Below, in pieces: positions 51,498 to 61,381 of a DNA stretch of 64,000 nucleotides (the stretch's first letter is position 1; every line of letters begins with the position of its first letter). Origin of the DNA: Chryseomicrobium aureum (GTDB lineage Bacteria > Bacillota > Bacilli > Bacillales_A > Planococcaceae); NCBI RefSeq assembly GCF_016909155.1, contig NZ_JAFBFG010000015.1, positions 1 through 64,000 on the forward strand, read 5' to 3'. The position numbers and the translations under genes were made by a program. The notes under the pieces were generated by a model. The model had not been told where the DNA came from, made no database searches, and saw only the letters and a program-made list of their open reading frames with translations.

Positions 51498-53624
51498 ATG
51501 GAAGCTATCGATTCCTATACACAGATTCAAAGCGCTTGGTCCACTGTGCACTCTGACGCAAAAAAAGCTGCACGCATCAGCCAAAATATTCTAAATACTA
51601 CTACTAAAAAAGAAAATGCACTTCTATATGCACAAGCTGAAATCACGCTTGCTTTTTGTCATGCCCATGAAGGGAAAAACGCAGAGGCATTAAGTCTCGT
51701 CAATCAAACCCTGCAAGTCGTTGAACACTATCAATCTATTGAATGGATCGTCAACGCAAAACGAGTAATTGGATATGTATACTCTAGCTTAGGTGACCTG
51801 AAGCGTTCAGGGGATGCATTTGAAGAAGGTTTATATCTAATCAAGAAATATGATTTGCCAATTGACCCACACTATTTAAACAACCTTGGGTTTATTTATT
51901 ATGAACTTGGGGAGTTTAAACAAGCACACAATCAGCTCTTAGAAGCACTAGCTGTGGCGCAAGAGCAAAAGCATGATATTGTCCCTTTATTGCTATCGAA
52001 CGTGGCAGATCTTCATCTACAGTTTGGGGAAATAGATGAAGCAGAAGAATTCAATAAACAAGCCTTTACAATACTTCAAACGAAAGTAGAAGATCGCAAT
52101 TCATTGGCACATTGTCATAGTATCTTTGGATTGATCTCGAAACATAAAAGGCATTGGGAAGAAGCTTATGAATCGTTTGCACTCGCTTTAAAAATGTATC
52201 AAGAGCAAGATGCAAAGTATGCAGTAGCTACAATTCTGATTGATATGGGTGGTCTCTATTCAGATCAAGGTCACTACACACATGCATTAGAAAATTATAA
52301 AGAAGCATTAGAAATCGCCGAATCCTTAGAAGCAGTCTTATTAACTCAAGAAATCTTACAAAAGATGTCGGATGTCTATTATGCATCAGAAGAGTATAAA
52401 AGAGCTTACCAATATCTACTGCGTTATAACGAAGTGACTGAACAAATTAAAACAAAAGAAGTAAAAGATCAACTCTCTCGTTATATGACAGAAGCTCAAG
52501 TAGAACGCATGCAACGGGAAGCGGAGATCGAGCGATTGCAATTGAAGCGTGAGTCGGAAGAAGCTTCAATTCGAGCGCAAGTACTAGAAGACTCCTACCA
52601 AGATTTGAAGACTGTCAGTGAGATTGGTCGCCGTATCATCGCGAATCAAGAAGACGCAGAAGCGATGTATTCAGTTTATCTTGATTTAAATCGCTTGATG
52701 GATGCAGATATCTTCGGTTTATGTCTATACAATAAAGAAACCCAAGAAGTCGAGTACCGTGCATTTGTTGAACAGGGTACACTCCTTTCCCTTAGCAATA
52801 AAAGCATTCAAGACACCTCCAGTCTGTCAGTGCGCTGCATTCGGGAAAACCAAGAAATTCATATTAGAAAAGCTGTCGTAGACGAAGACTATACACCTCG
52901 AGAATCTGGATTTCCGGATAAAAATCCGCGTTCTATCCATTTCTTACCGCTCAGCATGAATGATGAGACGATTGGCTCTATGACAGTGCAGAGTTATGAG
53001 CAAGATGCCTTTAGTGAACGTCAGATTGAAATGCTGCGTTTACTGGCTTTGTATCTATCCATTGCAATGAGTAATATGCTGAAGTCAGAAGAATTGCAAC
53101 TTCAAACTCGTAAATTGGAACATCTGGCAAAGACAGATCCTTTAACAAACTTGTACAATATGCGCCACATGAAACAGTTACTTACGCAGTCCATGGAGAC
53201 GTACCATAAATCCAATAAGTCGTTCTCTATCTTAGTCATTGATTTAGATCACTTCAAAGAAGTAAACGATTCATACGGTCATAGCTGCGGTGATTACGTT
53301 CTCCAAGCACTCAGTCGGCACTTTCAGTCCTTCACCCGGCAATCGGACGTTACAGCTCGTTGGGGTGGCGAAGAGTTTTTAATGCTCTTGCCAAACACAG
53401 ATTTGCAGGATGCACGAACGATTGGAGAGCGTTTACGTCAATCCATTGAAGAACTCGAGATACGTTTCAATACGATTTCGATTCATATTACAGCAACGAT
53501 TGGTATTGCTACGTATTCTTCAAAAGATTGGCATGTAGATGAACTCATTGAACGTGCAGACAAAGCACTTTATATTGGGAAAGAAGCAGGACGAAATCAA
53601 GTCGTGGCCTATGGCAGTGAATAG
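51498..53624 (+). CDS. TPR-GAF-GGDEF diguanylate cyclase
   Basis: A 708-residue cytosolic protein. Residues about 5-320 are helical TPR repeats (e.g. GFIYYELGEFKQAHNQLLEA), followed by a coiled coil (about 320-365), a GAF-like sensor domain (about 370-520) and a GGDEF domain (about 540-705). The active site reads RWGGEEFLMLLP, with DLDHFKEVNDSYGH before it, so cyclase activity making c-di-GMP from two GTP is likely. ATG 51498 is preferred to an upstream TTG. A TATACT box lies about 40 bases upstream. The TPR part suggests control by a partner protein. Confidence 0.9.
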   Translation: MEAIDSYTQIQSAWSTVHSDAKKAARISQNILNTTTKKENALLYAQAEITLAFCHAHEGKNAEALSLVNQTLQVVEHYQSIEWIVNAKRVIGYVYSSLGDLKRSGDAFEEGLYLIKKYDLPIDPHYLNNLGFIYYELGEFKQAHNQLLEALAVAQEQKHDIVPLLLSNVADLHLQFGEIDEAEEFNKQAFTILQTKVEDRNSLAHCHSIFGLISKHKRHWEEAYESFALALKMYQEQDAKYAVATILIDMGGLYSDQGHYTHALENYKEALEIAESLEAVLLTQEILQKMSDVYYASEEYKRAYQYLLRYNEVTEQIKTKEVKDQLSRYMTEAQVERMQREAEIERLQLKRESEEASIRAQVLEDSYQDLKTVSEIGRRIIANQEDAEAMYSVYLDLNRLMDADIFGLCLYNKETQEVEYRAFVEQGTLLSLSNKSIQDTSSLSVRCIRENQEIHIRKAVVDEDYTPRESGFPDKNPRSIHFLPLSMNDETIGSMTVQSYEQDAFSERQIEMLRLLALYLSIAMSNMLKSEELQLQTRKLEHLAKTDPLTNLYNMRHMKQLLTQSMETYHKSNKSFSILVIDLDHFKEVNDSYGHSCGDYVLQALSRHFQSFTRQSDVTARWGGEEFLMLLPNTDLQDARTIGERLRQSIEELEIRFNTISIHITATIGIATYSSKDWHVDELIERADKALYIGKEAGRNQVVAYGSE

Positions 53625-53661
53625 AAAAGTGCTTCCCTAGTTTTTCTAGGAAAGCACTTTT
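53625..53661. terminator. Bidirectional terminator
   Basis: AAAAGTGCTT-CCTAG / CTAGG-AAGCACTTTT stem between the GGDEF gene and the converging aldo/keto reductase gene. Confidence 0.85.
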
Positions 53662-53664
53662 TGT

Positions 53665-54552
53665 TTATGGCAGACGGTTCCCTGCTGCTTGGTAGATTGT
53701 ATACCAATCTTTTCGCGACAGTGTGATTTCTGCTCCGGCAACGATTTCTTTGATACGGTTCACTTTTGTTGAGCCTGCAACGACCTGCATATTGGCAGGA
53801 TGGCGGAGAATCCAAGCTGCTATAATCGCTGATTTTGTTACACCGTAATGTGTAGCAAGTTCTTCTAACACTTTATTGAGTTCAGGGAAACGTGGGTGAT
53901 CCAGATATACCCCTTCAAAGAAACCAAACTGGAACGGTGACCAGGCCTGAATGCGAATGGATTGTTGTTGGCAATAGGTTAATACACCCCCATCTCGATC
54001 TATGGCTCCTGAAAATTCCGTGTTGGCTTGAATTCCTGTAGTCAACAATGAAGAGTGTACAGGACTAAACTGTAATTGATTGATTTCAATTGGCTGATGT
54101 GTCGCTGCTTGCAACCATTCTAGTTGATAGCGGTTGAAATTACTTACACCGAATGAACGAACTTTTCCAGAACCTGCAAGCGTATCAAATACATCGGCAA
54201 TCTCATCAAGCTCCATCAATGCATCAGGTCTATGTAGCATGAAGACGTCGATGTAATCTGTCTGAAGACGTGAAAGACTTGCATCTACTGATGATAAGAG
54301 GTGTTCTTTAGAACTATCATAATATCCCGCTCGAATAGAAGCTTTTGTTTGTAGCACCATCTTGTCACGCAACGATGGTTCGTTTTTGATGACGTTTCCG
54401 AATCGTGTTTCACATTCCCCGCGGGCATAAATATCGGCGTGATCAAATGTATGAATTCCTAACTCAAGTGCATGTTGTACCCATTCTGTCAGTTCCTGAT
54501 CCGTCAACTCGTTGATGCGCATACAGCCCATTACAAATGGATTATCCTTCAC
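53665..54552 (-). CDS. Aldo/keto reductase
   Basis: A 295-residue NADPH-dependent TIM-barrel reductase of the YdhF-like group. Catalytic tetrad: Asp in TFDHADIYARGECE with the Tyr, Lys in VLQTKASIRAG and His in DVFMLHRPDAL. GVSNFNRYQLEWL is the usual family motif. It reduces aldehydes or ketones; substrate unknown. It is a single gene flanked by terminators. Confidence 0.92.
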   Translation of the reverse strand: MKDNPFVMGCMRINELTDQELTEWVQHALELGIHTFDHADIYARGECETRFGNVIKNEPSLRDKMVLQTKASIRAGYYDSSKEHLLSSVDASLSRLQTDYIDVFMLHRPDALMELDEIADVFDTLAGSGKVRSFGVSNFNRYQLEWLQAATHQPIEINQLQFSPVHSSLLTTGIQANTEFSGAIDRDGGVLTYCQQQSIRIQAWSPFQFGFFEGVYLDHPRFPELNKVLEELATHYGVTKSAIIAAWILRHPANMQVVAGSTKVNRIKEIVAGAEITLSRKDWYTIYQAAGNRLP

Positions 54553-54575
54553 TGCAATTCCTCCTTCATACGAAA

Positions 54576-54612
54576 AGACGCTACTCTTTTCTTATTAGGA
54601 AAAGAATAGCGT
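54576..54612 (-). terminator. Terminator of tauE-like gene
   Basis: CGCTA-TCTTTTC / GAAAAGA-TAGCG long stem, in the correct position after the exporter gene on the minus strand. Confidence 0.75.
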
Positions 54613-54616
54613 ACTC

Positions 54617-55393
54617 TTACAAAATATCCAACCAAATTTTTATAGCTGTCGCTAAAATTAGCCCTGCTAGAATCCATTGGAGGTATTTCGTATTCATTTT
54701 TTGACCAATTTTCGCCCCGAGTGGTGCTGCGAGAACACTTGCCACAATCATGACCGCTGCAGGTCCATAGAGGATCTGATCAGTTGCAATTTTTCCGATG
54801 GTAGAACCAATGGATGAAATAAATGTGATTGCTAAGGATGTTGCAATTGTCATTCGCGTTGGAATTTTTAAGACGACAAGCATGATCGGAACTAAAATAA
54901 ATGCTCCAGCTGCTCCCACAATTCCTGCTGCAATCCCTACTATAAAAGCAAGCCCTGCAGCCAACCATTTCGAAAAGACAATTTCTTCGACTGGACGATC
55001 ATCTAAGTTTTTCTTCGGTAAGAACATCATGATGACAGCCAAAGTCGCAAGTACCGCATATACGATGTTGATTGCGCCTTCTGAAATTAACGTAGAACCG
55101 TATCCTCCAATAAAACTACCAATTAAAATAGCTCCACCCATATACGTAATCAGTGTTTTATTGAGATACCCACTCTTACGGTACGCCCAGACACCTGCAA
55201 TTGTTGCAAAAAATACTTGGATGGCACTGATTCCAGATACTTCATGCGCTGAAAACGCTGCGAATCCTAGCATCGGTGGAATATAGAGAAGCATAGGATA
55301 CTTGATAATCGAGCCTCCGATGCCGACCATTCCTGAAATAAATGAACCGATGAACCCGATTAAAAAGATGACAACGACAAATTCGATACTCAT
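54617..55393 (-). CDS. Sulfite exporter TauE/SafE family protein
   Basis: A 258-residue membrane protein with about eight helices. The first repeat has [21 protein letters not shown] and the second [20 protein letters not shown], the paired Gly-rich motifs of TauE/SafE carriers of sulfur-containing anions. The promoter region holds ATACCCCTATAGGTAT, an operator like those of CsoR/CstR repressors, so it may be induced by persulfide or copper and export sulfite or thiosulfate. Confidence 0.9.
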   Translation of the reverse strand: MSIEFVVVIFLIGFIGSFISGMVGIGGSIIKYPMLLYIPPMLGFAAFSAHEVSGISAIQVFFATIAGVWAYRKSGYLNKTLITYMGGAILIGSFIGGYGSTLISEGAINIVYAVLATLAVIMMFLPKKNLDDRPVEEIVFSKWLAAGLAFIVGIAAGIVGAAGAFILVPIMLVVLKIPTRMTIATSLAITFISSIGSTIGKIATDQILYGPAAVMIVASVLAAPLGAKIGQKMNTKYLQWILAGLILATAIKIWLDIL

Positions 55394-55416
55394 CTCTATT
55401 CCTTCTCCCCTTTAAA

Positions 55417-55432
55417 TACCCCTATAGGTATA
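55417..55432. promoter_or_regulatory. CsoR/CstR-like operator
   Basis: ATACCCCTATAGGTAT, with ATACC and GGTAT arms, lies 24 bases upstream of the TauE/SafE start. Sites of this form bind CstR or CsoR family repressors in Gram-positives. No such repressor gene is in the window. Confidence 0.5.
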
Positions 55433-55476
55433 TTAAAGTGTATGCGACAAAATGTCAACCTATGCATTTTACTAAA

Positions 55477-55503
55477 AAAAGCTGCCCTTTTGAAAGGACA
55501 GCT
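55477..55503 (-). terminator. Terminator of SET gene
   Basis: AGCTG-CCTTT / AAAGG-CAGCT stem and T run on the minus strand after the SET-domain gene. Confidence 0.8.
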
Positions 55504-55510
55504 AGGAGTA

Positions 55511-55894
55511 TTACTTCTCTTCTTTATTAAACCAAAGTTCGTCTTGATCATCGACATCGCCATTGTAATTGATGAGAATCTCTTCTCCTTCAGCAATATC
55601 CGTATACGCATAAAAATCAAACGTTTGGTTGTCAAAATTGATTTCATACGTCGCATTTGGTGTATACGAATGATTAAACAGCATCCCGTATCCAAGCAAG
55701 ATCGCAGAACGGCCAATCCCATATTCAAATGCATAGTCTGCAAGATGCGTTTTTTCAATATACTGATGTTCTTCATTCGGATAGGCTAAGACCGGGGCTT
55801 GATGGAACAATGTACCCTTTGTGATCGTTTGTTTTGCAAACACGCCTCTGTTCATTTCACCTTCGCCTAATGGAGACCATTTAATTTCAATCAT
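55511..55894 (-). CDS. SET domain protein
   Basis: A 127-residue protein consisting of a single SET domain, the fold of protein lysine methyltransferases that use S-adenosylmethionine. GRGVFA-type start (here RGVFAKQTITKGTLF), the cofactor motif LFNHSYTPNATYE and the GEEILINYNGD motif near the C-terminus with the catalytic Tyr are present. No pre/post-SET cysteines. The frame extends 18 codons upstream, but AGGTACTTGT fits ATG 55894. Targets in bacteria are unknown. Confidence 0.85.
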   Translation of the reverse strand: MIEIKWSPLGEGEMNRGVFAKQTITKGTLFHQAPVLAYPNEEHQYIEKTHLADYAFEYGIGRSAILLGYGMLFNHSYTPNATYEINFDNQTFDFYAYTDIAEGEEILINYNGDVDDQDELWFNKEEK

Positions 55895-56011
55895 ACAAGT
55901 ACCTGCTTTTCCTAGATTTGTCTTCCCTACTGTACCACGTTCGTTCAATTGAGTCTAAATCTTAAAAAATCGGGTATAGAAAAGTACTTTCTTTTTGAGG
56001 AGCGAATGCCA

Positions 56012-56317
56012 ATGATGAAATTAGTACGAGACAAATGTCCAGAACTGAAGATGGAAAAGCCTGAAAGGTTAAAAGGAACAGCTTATCGAGTTGCTTTGCA
56101 ACAACGCCTTCTTGCTACAGCAGAAAATTACCAAAAAGCTGAGACAGACCGGAAGGCTGTTCAAGAACTTGTTGATTTAGTTGAGCTTGTCCACGCACTA
56201 CTTCCCGCTCATAATATGACATTTGAAGAACTTGAAATGGTACGCAGACGTAAAAAAACAGAACAAGGTGCTTTTGATCAAGGACAAGCTATACCTAACA
56301 CAAGCCTCGATTCCTAA
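56012..56317 (+). CDS. MazG/HisE-like pyrophosphohydrolase
   Basis: A 101-residue helical protein that begins KLVRDKCPELKM, the usual start of small phosphoribosyl-ATP pyrophosphohydrolase-like (all-alpha NTP-PPase) proteins. It then has the helical bundle with Glu/Asp pairs (ELVDLVELVHALL). GAGGAG lies nine bases before ATG 56012; the nearer ATG at 56006 is too close to it. It probably hydrolyses a nucleoside triphosphate. Divergent from the SET gene. Confidence 0.75.
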   Translation: MMKLVRDKCPELKMEKPERLKGTAYRVALQQRLLATAENYQKAETDRKAVQELVDLVELVHALLPAHNMTFEELEMVRRRKKTEQGAFDQGQAIPNTSLDS

Positions 56318-56426
56318 CTTTGGAAACGGGGCTTTCTCGTTGTCACAGTTCCTTCAAATCCTAGTCCATTTCTAAGCCCTGAGAAGTGTATAGACAGCGA
56401 AGAATCCGTATAATAAGGAGTAAGAG

Positions 56427-58142
56427 GTGAAGCCAATGAAAGCGCTCCAAGCGTGGGCCTTCCAATATCGAACGGTACTAATCATTCTATTTCTTCTTAC
56501 AGGCGTTTTAGCCGCAGCTATTATCGTACAAAGCTATGCTATCGTGCAAGTAGTCGATGGTGTATTTGTACAGGACGTCTCTTTTGAAGAAATTAGTTTT
56601 TTTCTTGTCATTCTAGTTGGGGCATTGCTCATTCGTTCAGTAGTAAACTACAGCAATGCTCGTTTAGGCCTACACTTATCATTAACTGTCCGAAAATCGA
56701 TACGTAACGACTTATTATCGAAATGGACAAAACAACCAGTATCTGAAAAAGGACGCAATCAAACTGGAGAAAAATTAACGACATTAATCGATTACGTGGA
56801 TCAGCTTGATCCCTACTTCAGAGAATATGTTCCGCAAGTGATTAAAACAACGATTGTTCCTTTGGCAATTTTAATTAGTGTATTTATAGTGAATCCTAAC
56901 AGCGGATGGATCATGTTGATCACCGCTCCATTTATACCGATTTCGTATATTTTAGTTGGTTTAAAGACACAACAAAAATCCGACCGCCAATTGGCAGAGC
57001 TCTCATTCTTTTCTGGGAAGTTTTTAGACATCTTGCAAGGACTTCAAACCTTAAAGCTTTTCGGACGCGGCAAAGAACAGGCTACTGTTCTAAAAGAAAC
57101 CAATGCGGGCTTTCAAAAAACGACGTTGTCGATTCTGAAAATCGCTTTTGCTTCCTCGTTCTTTATTGAACTGATCATCACATTGGGAATTGGATTGCTA
57201 GCTCTAGAGATCGGCTTCCAGATGCTCGTGTTTGAAACGCTCGCATTTGCTCCAGCATTTTTTGTATTAGCAATTGCGCCTGAGTACTACAACTCCTTGA
57301 AAGAGCTTGGGGCCGCATTCCATACAGGTCGTGGGAGTTTAGCGGCTGCCGAAAAATTAAAAGAAGAATTGGATGCTAAAGAGAAATCTGTGAAGTGGGG
57401 CTCATCACCTCTCCGCTCTCCAATTCGTTTAGATTTAAACAAGGCTACTTACTCATATGGTGGTGAATTTACCTTACAAATTGATGCACTTGAAGCACTA
57501 CCGAATGAACGGCTCGTTATTATAGGCCCTTCAGGACAAGGGAAAACGACACTCCTTGGCGTTTTAGCCGGACTTTATGATCCATTTACTGGAACAATAG
57601 TGGTAAACGGAAAGGAACGCAATACAGTCGATGAGTCCAGTTGGTGGGATCAGACAACGTATATCTCTCAACATCCTTATCTATTTTCAGGGACAATCCG
57701 CGAAAACATTGAGATGGGTACTGTTTCATCCGATGATGAATTGAAGCACGCTATTGAAGCGTCCGGTTTAACAGAACTGATCAGCACCCTTCCACAAGGT
57801 TGGTCAACAGCGGTTGGTGAAGGCGGGCGCGGATTATCCGGTGGCGAAAAGCAACGAATTGCTTTAGCCCGCTCCTTTCTCAAGAAGCCCGCTCTCGTCT
57901 TTTATGATGAACCGACTATCGGTCTTGATGTGAAAACCGAGCGTATCCTATCACAATCGATGGAGAGCCTTTCTGAAACGGCCACTGTGATAACGGTTGC
58001 CCACCGCCTACCAACCATTCGGAAAGCTGATAAAATCGCTGTGCTTGAAGACGGTCGTCTTGTTGCTTTTGGGCCTCCTGAACATGTGATACGCGAAAAT
58101 GCTTATGCGGCTTCTTTATTAGAAGGAGGCGATGACGTATGA
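56427..58142 (+). CDS. cydD: Thiol reductant ABC exporter subunit CydD
   Basis: A 571-residue half transporter: six helices (about 1-300) and an ATPase domain (about 335-565) with Walker A GPSGQGKTT, signature LSGGEKQRIALA, Walker B LVFYDEPTIGLD and switch VAHRLPTI. The CydD-specific YVDQLDPYFREYVPQV segment is present. With CydC it exports cysteine or glutathione-type thiols, needed for assembling cytochrome bd. GTG 56427 and ATG 56436 both have usable ribosome sites. Its stop overlaps the cydC start (GTATGA). Confidence 0.93.
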   Translation: MKPMKALQAWAFQYRTVLIILFLLTGVLAAAIIVQSYAIVQVVDGVFVQDVSFEEISFFLVILVGALLIRSVVNYSNARLGLHLSLTVRKSIRNDLLSKWTKQPVSEKGRNQTGEKLTTLIDYVDQLDPYFREYVPQVIKTTIVPLAILISVFIVNPNSGWIMLITAPFIPISYILVGLKTQQKSDRQLAELSFFSGKFLDILQGLQTLKLFGRGKEQATVLKETNAGFQKTTLSILKIAFASSFFIELIITLGIGLLALEIGFQMLVFETLAFAPAFFVLAIAPEYYNSLKELGAAFHTGRGSLAAAEKLKEELDAKEKSVKWGSSPLRSPIRLDLNKATYSYGGEFTLQIDALEALPNERLVIIGPSGQGKTTLLGVLAGLYDPFTGTIVVNGKERNTVDESSWWDQTTYISQHPYLFSGTIRENIEMGTVSSDDELKHAIEASGLTELISTLPQGWSTAVGEGGRGLSGGEKQRIALARSFLKKPALVFYDEPTIGLDVKTERILSQSMESLSETATVITVAHRLPTIRKADKIAVLEDGRLVAFGPPEHVIRENAYAASLLEGGDDV

Positions 58143-59824
58143 AAGAACTAATTAGCTTACTGGCAGAAGAACGAAAAGATGTAGCGATTGCCATAGCTCT
58201 AGGAGCAGTTAGTGGATTAACAGCCATTGCGTTGTTTGCTCAAAGTGGATTTTTGATTTCTCAAGCTGCATTGTCCCCACCGTTTTATACGATTTTAATT
58301 TTAACTGCATTTCTTAAGTTGTTTGGAGCGGTGAAATCATCCAGTAAATATTTTGAACGCTTGATTTCGCATCGCGTGACGTTTCAAGCGCTCAGTCGTA
58401 TTCGCGAGCACTTCTTTGCACAGCTGAGTCCCCTAGTGCCGCAAATTTTCACACGCTATCGCAGTGGTGACTTACTCAGCCGCTTTGTGAGTGATGTCGA
58501 GATTATTCAGAATTTCTTCTTGCGCGTGGTCTATCCACCACTTGTCACGGCTGTCGTATTTTTAGCGACCGTGTTTTTCACGTTGTTCTTCTCAATCTGG
58601 TTAGCTCTCGTTATGATTCTCGGGTTTCTGCTTGTCGCCCTTGTCATACCGGCACTATTTTCCGAAAGACTAAGAAGAAATGATGTGTTAGTGAGACGGG
58701 CGGCTGTTGCTACAGAAGCCGCGGAGTACATTGCCGGATTTCGGGAATTGAAATTGCACAATCAAGTGAAACAAAAAGAACAGGCAGTGCAACAAGCACA
58801 AGAGGCGTATATACGCGAACAACGTCAAGTTGGAAACGTGCAATTGTGGAGTCAGACATTAAATGCTTCTGTTGCTTCCTTAACAGCGTTTGGTATATTA
58901 GCTGTCGGTGCTTACTTAGTAGCACAAGGTGAATTGAATGGGCTGTTTTTAGCCATGCTGACACTTGTTGCATTGACGTCGTTTGAAACCGCCGTACCGA
59001 TTGCCGGTGTGCCAGGACATCTTCATGAAAGTCGTCAGGCACTGAACCGACTTCAAGTGGTCGTAGATGAACAACCGCCTCACCACTATGAAAAGTTAAA
59101 TCAAGCGTCTGCGTATTCACTTCATGTACAAAATGTAAACTATCTTTACCCAGAGGCCGACCGATTCACTTTAAAAAACTTGAATCTGGAATTGATAGCA
59201 GGAACACGGACGGCATTAGTAGGGGCTAGTGGTTCTGGTAAATCGACATTGCTTCAATTACTTGCAGGCATGGCGTCTCCAACGAGTGGAGACATTCGTG
59301 TGAATCACCAGTCTCTCACCGCCCTTGATCCTGAATCCTTATGGAATGTGGTGGGTGTTCAGTTACAAACTAGCCATTTCTTCTACGGAACAATTCGAGA
59401 AAACTTGGCGATTGCAAACCCGAACGCACAAGATCAAGAACTTCAGGACGCTCTCGAAAAGGCGCAGTTCATAATTGAACTCGATGCACCAGTGTTTGAA
59501 CGTGGGGAGAACTTATCAGGTGGGGAAAAACAGCGACTAGCACTAGCTCGTCTGTTCCTCACGAAAAAAGCGATTTACCTTTTCGACGAACCCTTCACAA
59601 GTCTAGATTATCAAACAGAAAAAAACCTAACAGACGAATTGTGGAAACATAGTATGGGGTCTACGATTGTATTAGTCAGTCATAAACTCTCAGGTCTCGA
59701 ACAAATGGACCAAATCGTAGTGCTAGATCATGGACAGATTGTCGAGAAAGGGTCCTATGAAGAACTGATGACCCAAAAAGGTGTGTTCTATGAAATGAAA
59801 CAAATTGAAAGTACCATTCTATGA
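58139..59824 (+). CDS. cydC: Thiol reductant ABC exporter subunit CydC
   Basis: A 561-residue half transporter pairing with CydD. Membrane part (about 15-300) includes SSKYFERLISHRVTFQALSR, typical of CydC; the ATPase part has Walker A GASGSGKST, signature LSGGEKQRLALA, Walker B IYLFDEPFTSLD and SHKLSGLEQ in place of a canonical H-loop context. Four-base overlap with cydD. No cydAB genes are nearby, so cytochrome bd is encoded elsewhere. Confidence 0.93.
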   Translation: MKELISLLAEERKDVAIAIALGAVSGLTAIALFAQSGFLISQAALSPPFYTILILTAFLKLFGAVKSSSKYFERLISHRVTFQALSRIREHFFAQLSPLVPQIFTRYRSGDLLSRFVSDVEIIQNFFLRVVYPPLVTAVVFLATVFFTLFFSIWLALVMILGFLLVALVIPALFSERLRRNDVLVRRAAVATEAAEYIAGFRELKLHNQVKQKEQAVQQAQEAYIREQRQVGNVQLWSQTLNASVASLTAFGILAVGAYLVAQGELNGLFLAMLTLVALTSFETAVPIAGVPGHLHESRQALNRLQVVVDEQPPHHYEKLNQASAYSLHVQNVNYLYPEADRFTLKNLNLELIAGTRTALVGASGSGKSTLLQLLAGMASPTSGDIRVNHQSLTALDPESLWNVVGVQLQTSHFFYGTIRENLAIANPNAQDQELQDALEKAQFIIELDAPVFERGENLSGGEKQRLALARLFLTKKAIYLFDEPFTSLDYQTEKNLTDELWKHSMGSTIVLVSHKLSGLEQMDQIVVLDHGQIVEKGSYEELMTQKGVFYEMKQIESTIL

Positions 59825-59860
59825 AAAAAGCTGTCCTTCTGTCGAAGGGCAGCTTTTTAC
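59824..59860. terminator. Bidirectional terminator
   Basis: AAAAAGCTG-CCTTC / GAAGG-CAGCTTTTT stem between cydC and the converging EAL gene. Confidence 0.85.
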
Positions 59861-61244
59861 TTTCCAAATAATTGTTCAATCAAATCTTCAGGAGGAAGCG
59901 GTCGACTGTAATAATAGCCCTGAAACACATCACACCCAAGTTCCCGTAGTTGATGAACTTGATAAGGTGTTTCAACTCCTTCAGCAACAACCGTCATATC
60001 CAAGTGATGTCCGAGGGAAATAATAGTGGCGATGATGGCACGCCCTTCTCTCGTCGAAAGTTTATCTGTAAACGCCTTATCAATCTTGATGTGATCAATC
60101 GAAAAGTTCTGCAAGTAACGAAGGGAACTATAACCAGTCCCAAAGTCGTCCATCGCAATGCGGACTCCTAACGTCTTCAAATCACGTAATATCTCAGCAG
60201 CGATGTCTTCTTGCATAGCAATCGTCTCTGTTATTTCAAGCATTAGACAGCGGGGTCCCAATCCAGTTCGTTTTAAAATTGCTTTGATTTTTTCTTGAAG
60301 ATCGGCTTGATAGAATTGACGAAGAGAGAGGTTGACAGCTATAGGAGTTGCCGGAAAACCTTTCTTTTGCCACTCTGCATTTTGGCGACAAGCTTCTTCA
60401 ATCACCCATTCGCCGATCTGTACGATAGCACCTGTTTCTTCAGCAATCGGAATGAAGACATCTGGGGGAACCATGCCAAGTTCAGGATTGTTCCAGCGAA
60501 TCAATGCTTCAATTCCATGAATCTTATTTGTATTTGCATGATATTGTGGTTGATAGTATAAAACAAATTCTTTATTTTCGAGTGCTTGATGCAAAAGATT
60601 TTCCATGCGTAAATCAGAATGTGCTAATCCTTCAATGTCTGAACTATACAGTTTAAATGTATTTCGTCCGTACTTTTTGGCGTGATACATCGCATGATCT
60701 GCTGCCCGAATCAACTCCTGTTGTTCCTTCCCATGTCGTGGGTAGAAGCTTATACCTACACTAGCTGTCAAAATAGTGGAGAATCCATCGATATCATACG
60801 ATTTCGTCAGCTCGGAGATGACCTCTACAGCCATCAATTTAATGGCAAGTTCGGATTCCATCGGTGTGAGAATAGCAAATTCATCGCCTCCATAGCGAAA
60901 CACTTGACCACGATCTCCAATGACAGCTTTCAACCTCTCCGAAAAAGAAGTGATCAACCGGTCACCTGCTTCGTGCCCTAAATGGTCATTGATGAATTTA
61001 AAGCGATCAAGGTCTACAATCCATTAGGCAAACTCTTGCTCAGTGGATGGGTCTACCTTTTGCTTTAGTTCTTCGTTGAAAAGACGTTGGTTTCCTAAAC
61101 CCGTCAAGCTATCATAGTATGCCATATAATGCATCATTTCTTGATGTTTTTTGAGCAGTGTGATGTCTTTACCAAAAGTAGCGTTTGCAAATCCTGTTTT
61201 GAAAAATGCGTTTCAAATGCGTGCGTCTGATTCGTGTTTTCCAT
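59857..61244 (-). pseudogene. Broken GGDEF-EAL protein gene
   Basis: An ATG at 61244 behind AGGTGGG opens a short frame (MENTNQTHAFETHF...) that is lost by a frameshift. A second frame then reads GKDITLLKKHQEMM and DSLTGLGNQRLFNEE, the end of a PAS domain and the start of a GGDEF domain, but meets TAA at 61026-61024. After it WIVDLDRFKFINDHLGHEAG resumes, and from TTG 60957 runs an intact stretch: GGDEF (FRYGGDEFAILTP) and a complete EAL domain with IEALIRW and MDDFGTGYSSLRYL. The missing part between start and PAS end suggests a deletion. The EAL part could still be a phosphodiesterase if made. Confidence 0.8.
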
Positions 61245-61337
61245 ACCTACCCACCTTTTAATTGCCAACTTGAAAGAATTTTCAGTCTCCTAATTATATC
61301 AAAGGATAGCTGATTTGTAGCAAATAGAAGATAAATA

Positions 61338-61369
61338 CATAAAAAAAAGGCCTGAAGATGTCAGACCTT
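61338..61369 (-). terminator. Terminator of the PAS-GGDEF gene
   Basis: AAGG-CTGA / TCAG-CCTT stem with an eight-residue T run on the minus strand. Confidence 0.75.
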
Positions 61370-61381
61370 AGGTACTAGAGA

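Noticed and set aside
56408-56413. TATAAT just before cydD
   Set aside because: A transcript from it would start beyond the ribosome site and no good -35 lies upstream.
56437-56450. cre-like TGAAAGCGCTCCAA at the start of cydD
   Set aside because: Two mismatches to the cre consensus at conserved positions and location inside the coding start make CcpA binding unlikely.
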